A stretch of DNA of 32,333 nucleotides, taken from Clostridia bacterium. Lineage in GTDB: Bacteria; Bacillota; Clostridia; Oscillospirales; Acutalibacteraceae. Shown here piece by piece: positions 30,346-32,333 of the stretch; position 1 is the first letter of the stretch, and the number at the start of each line of letters is the position of its first letter. The DNA is taken from NCBI GenBank assembly GCA_017443805.1, contig JAFSXY010000044.1, positions 1-32,333 on the forward strand. Reading direction: 5' to 3'. Under the pieces are notes generated by a model. That model worked only from the letters and a program-made list of their open reading frames with translations, had not been told where the DNA came from and ran no database searches. The position numbers were made by a program, and so were the translations under genes.

Positions 30346-31026
30346 ATGAACATCATCGATATCATCTGTTTTGCTCTGATCGTGCTGGTCGCATTTTTCG
30401 GCGTCATAAAAGGTTTTTTTTCCGTGCTGATCCGCTTTGTCGCCTATGCGGTTTCTTTTTTCGCCGCAAAGCTTGTCTCTGCACCGGTTGCCGATTTGGT
30501 TTATGCCCGCTTTATAAAAGAAGGCGTTCTTACAAGGCTTTCCCGGCTTTTGCCGGAAGGTTCCGTCTCCGGCGGGATCGACCGGCTGAAGGAAACGCTG
30601 TTTGAAGCGCTTCCGCAAAACACGGTGCAGATCATCCGGTTCTTTCACCTGGACAGTCTGATTTCCTCTTCCGGCTCTGCGGAAGAGACGCTGACTGTCG
30701 CACAGATCGAACAGAACTACGTGATGCCGCTGCTTTTGAAGATCCTCACGGTTGCGGCGTTCATTGCCGTATTTGTTCTTCTGTCATTGATACTGCGTTT
30801 TGTGGCGGAAATTCTTGACAAGGCGCTTTTCAAAAAAAAGAAAGGTCTGCTCAGTACGACCAATAAGATCCTCGGCGGCGTGTTGGGCCTGATCCAGGGT
30901 GCGGTCCCGGTCGCTGTGGTCTGCCTGCTTTTGAATATGCTGGCGCCCGTCCTCAATAAACCCGCGTTTACAACGCTTGTTGAAAATTCCATGCTTTGCG
31001 GCTTTGCCGCGAAATTCATTGCATAA
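30346..31026 (+). CDS. CvpA family membrane protein
   Basis: 226 aa; ATG 30346 after TGAGGTAG. Four membrane segments: residues 4-20, 25-45, about 128-150 and about 178-198. The first segment pattern (IDIICFALIVLVAFFGVIKG then VLIRFVAYAVSFFAA) fits the CvpA/YqfD-type fold. The loop between helices 2 and 3 is long and hydrophilic (ARFIKEGVLTRLSRLLPEG). CvpA proteins are linked to colicin V production and to membrane integrity; the role here is unknown. It is followed 13 bp later by pgsA, with which it may form a membrane-related pair. Confidence 0.75.
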   Translation: MNIIDIICFALIVLVAFFGVIKGFFSVLIRFVAYAVSFFAAKLVSAPVADLVYARFIKEGVLTRLSRLLPEGSVSGGIDRLKETLFEALPQNTVQIIRFFHLDSLISSSGSAEETLTVAQIEQNYVMPLLLKILTVAAFIAVFVLLSLILRFVAEILDKALFKKKKGLLSTTNKILGGVLGLIQGAVPVAVVCLLLNMLAPVLNKPAFTTLVENSMLCGFAAKFIA

Positions 31027-31039
31027 GAGGGTAAAAAAA

Positions 31040-31729
31040 ATGTCGAAAAACGCATCGTATTTATTTGAAAACGTCTGGACCGTTCCGAACCTGCTTTCTT
31101 TTATCAGAATTTTGCTGGTTCCGGTGTTTGCGGTTTTGTTTCTGAAGGGCGAGCTGCTATGGGCCGTGGTCGTTTTGGCGATCTCCGGCTTGAGCGACCT
31201 GTTTGACGGAAAGATCGCGCGGCGCTTTAATCAGGTCAGCGAGTTGGGAAAAATGCTGGATCCGATCGCGGATAAGCTGACGCAGGCAACCATCGCCGTG
31301 ATGCTGTTTATTACGTTCTTCAAAGCGGAAAACAAAACGCTGCACCTCTTTGCATGGATATTCCTTCTTTTTATCGTAAAGGAATTGGTCATGCTGATCG
31401 GCGGCGCATTGATGATCCACTTCGGCATCCGGCCCGGCGCCGCCGAGATCTACGGAAAAGCCGCGACGATGGCGTTTTATCTGGTCATGATCACTATTTT
31501 TGCATTCGGACCGGAGATCGGCGCGTTCCGCGCGGAAGAGGGCGCCATCTATCCGCTGTTTACGCTGCCTGAGCCAGTGATGATCGGACTGGTCGTTGTG
31601 GCGGTGATCATGACTTTTGTCGCCTTTGCAAGCTACATGCCCGAAACGCACAGGCAGGTCAAGGCGCGTTTTTCCCCGGAGGGGAAGGCAAAGGCGCAGG
31701 CCGAAAAAGAAGCGGCTTCAAAAAAATAA
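31040..31729 (+). CDS. pgsA: CDP-diacylglycerol--glycerol-3-phosphate 3-phosphatidyltransferase
   Basis: 229 aa from ATG 31040 after GAGGGTAAAA; a longer frame begins within the cvpA-like gene and is rejected. The CDP-alcohol phosphotransferase motif DG-x2-AR-x8-G-x3-D-x3-D is exact: D56 G57, A60 R61, G70, D74 and D78, in SDLFDGKIARRFNQ and GKMLDPIADK. About five or six membrane helices. It makes phosphatidylglycerophosphate, the precursor of phosphatidylglycerol. The C-terminus is Lys/Glu/Ala-rich. It ends 36 bp before the ClpC-like gene. Confidence 0.93.
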   Translation: MSKNASYLFENVWTVPNLLSFIRILLVPVFAVLFLKGELLWAVVVLAISGLSDLFDGKIARRFNQVSELGKMLDPIADKLTQATIAVMLFITFFKAENKTLHLFAWIFLLFIVKELVMLIGGALMIHFGIRPGAAEIYGKAATMAFYLVMITIFAFGPEIGAFRAEEGAIYPLFTLPEPVMIGLVVVAVIMTFVAFASYMPETHRQVKARFSPEGKAKAQAEKEAASKK

Positions 31730-31765
31730 AAAAGACGCAATTCCATGTGAAAGGAAATTGATTGA

Positions 31766-32333
31766 ATGAATATGCGGATGTGCTCAAAATGCAAAAAAAA
31801 TCCGGCTGTGATTTTTATTTCAAAAATTGAGGGTGATAAGACCACGCAGGAAGGCCTTTGCATCAAATGTGCGATCGATATGAACATCGGCCCCATTAAG
31901 GAAATGCTGGCAAAAATGGGGATCAACGAAGAGGATATCGACTCTCTGAACGAGCAGTTCGGCGACGCTTTTATGTCCGACGGCGACGGCAGCTTTGAAA
32001 ACGGCGGCGCGCCGACCATGCCGTTTTTGCAGGGCCTGTTTAATGAACAGGCTATGCAGAAGAGCGAGGGGGATCAAAACGTCGATCTGCCCGCGGAGCT
32101 TGCGGACGACAACAAAGGGAAAAGACGACCCGCCGGCAAAGGCAAGCAGGAAAAACAAAAACAGCGACGTTTTTTGTCCCAATACTGTACGGATCTGACG
32201 CAGAAAGCGCGCGACGGTAAAATGGACCGGATCGTCGGAAGAGACGAAGAGATCGCACGCGCAACGCAGATCCTCTGCCGCAGGAGCAAAAACAACCCCT
32301 GCCTGATCGGCGAGCCCGGCGTCGGCAAGACCG
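31766..32333 (+). CDS. ClpC-like AAA+ ATPase with N-terminal Cys4 finger (3' end missing)
   Basis: The first 189 codons are in the window; the gene runs off the right edge. ATG 31766 is 10 bases after AAGGA. The N-terminus has CSKC (C6, C9) and CIKC (C32, C35), a zinc-finger-like pair as in McsA/UvrB-linked proteins, then about 100 residues of acidic and basic linker. ClpA/C domain D1 begins near residue 139 with [41 protein letters not shown] and Walker A GEPGVGKT (182-189). The usual double Clp_N domain is absent. It is probably a protease-associated unfoldase. ClpC, ClpE and similar are possible; ClpE also starts with a zinc finger, so it could be a ClpE-type protein. Confidence 0.82.
   Translation, partial: MNMRMCSKCKKNPAVIFISKIEGDKTTQEGLCIKCAIDMNIGPIKEMLAKMGINEEDIDSLNEQFGDAFMSDGDGSFENGGAPTMPFLQGLFNEQAMQKSEGDQNVDLPAELADDNKGKRRPAGKGKQEKQKQRRFLSQYCTDLTQKARDGKMDRIVGRDEEIARATQILCRRSKNNPCLIGEPGVGKT

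Overview
The window reads as a chromosomal segment of a low-to-moderate GC Gram-positive anaerobe, most likely a clostridial/Oscillospirales-type bacterium. This rests on TnpV- and Tn4451-like element genes, strong AGGAGG ribosome binding sites, an ECF vitamin-transport module, a DUF5711-type protein and a ClpC-like ATPase with a Cys4 finger. No rRNA or species-specific marker is present, so the placement is inference.

Positions 1 to about 7.46 kb are the right part of an integrated mobile element whose left end lies outside the window. In order it holds the C-terminal end of TnpV, a 51-aa ORF, a 1.3-kb gene-free stretch with several families of imperfect repeats, a RepA/DnaB-like AAA ATPase, a possible origin of transfer, MobC, a MOB-type relaxase, a ParB-like protein, an acidic 102-aa protein, an excisionase-like HTH protein and a tyrosine integrase. 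No type IV secretion or coupling protein is visible. The visible part therefore looks like a mobilizable element (IME) or the mobilization/integration end of an ICE. The integrase abuts the 3' end of a minus-strand tRNA-Ser(CGA). A second copy of the 5' half of that tRNA lies 180 bp further right, still under a near-consensus promoter, which marks an attachment-site scar.

From 7.8 kb to the end the sequence is ordinary chromosome. coaX and a PanT-like ECF S component form a pantothenate/CoA pair. A convergent minus-strand pair follows: nrdR and a sugar-phosphate isomerase-like gene. From 10.7 kb nearly everything is on the plus strand: a small membrane protein, mreB-like, recD2, valS, folC, a membrane protein with a degenerate PP2C-like domain, and a Gfo/Idh/MocA oxidoreductase. 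A second block from 21.3 kb holds ruvC-ruvA-ruvB-glmM-methyltransferase-ecfA1-ecfA2-ecfT-truA, then DUF5711-like, cvpA-like, pgsA and the start of a ClpC-like ATPase. The EcfA1A2T module at 25.8-28.4 kb is the likely energizer for the S component at 8.7 kb.

The most interesting points are the layered repeat region upstream of the rep-like gene, the duplicated tRNA-Ser half with its own promoter, the pseudo-PP2C membrane protein with an extracytoplasmic tail of Thr/Glu/Pro repeats, and the zinc-finger N-terminus on the ClpC-like ATPase.
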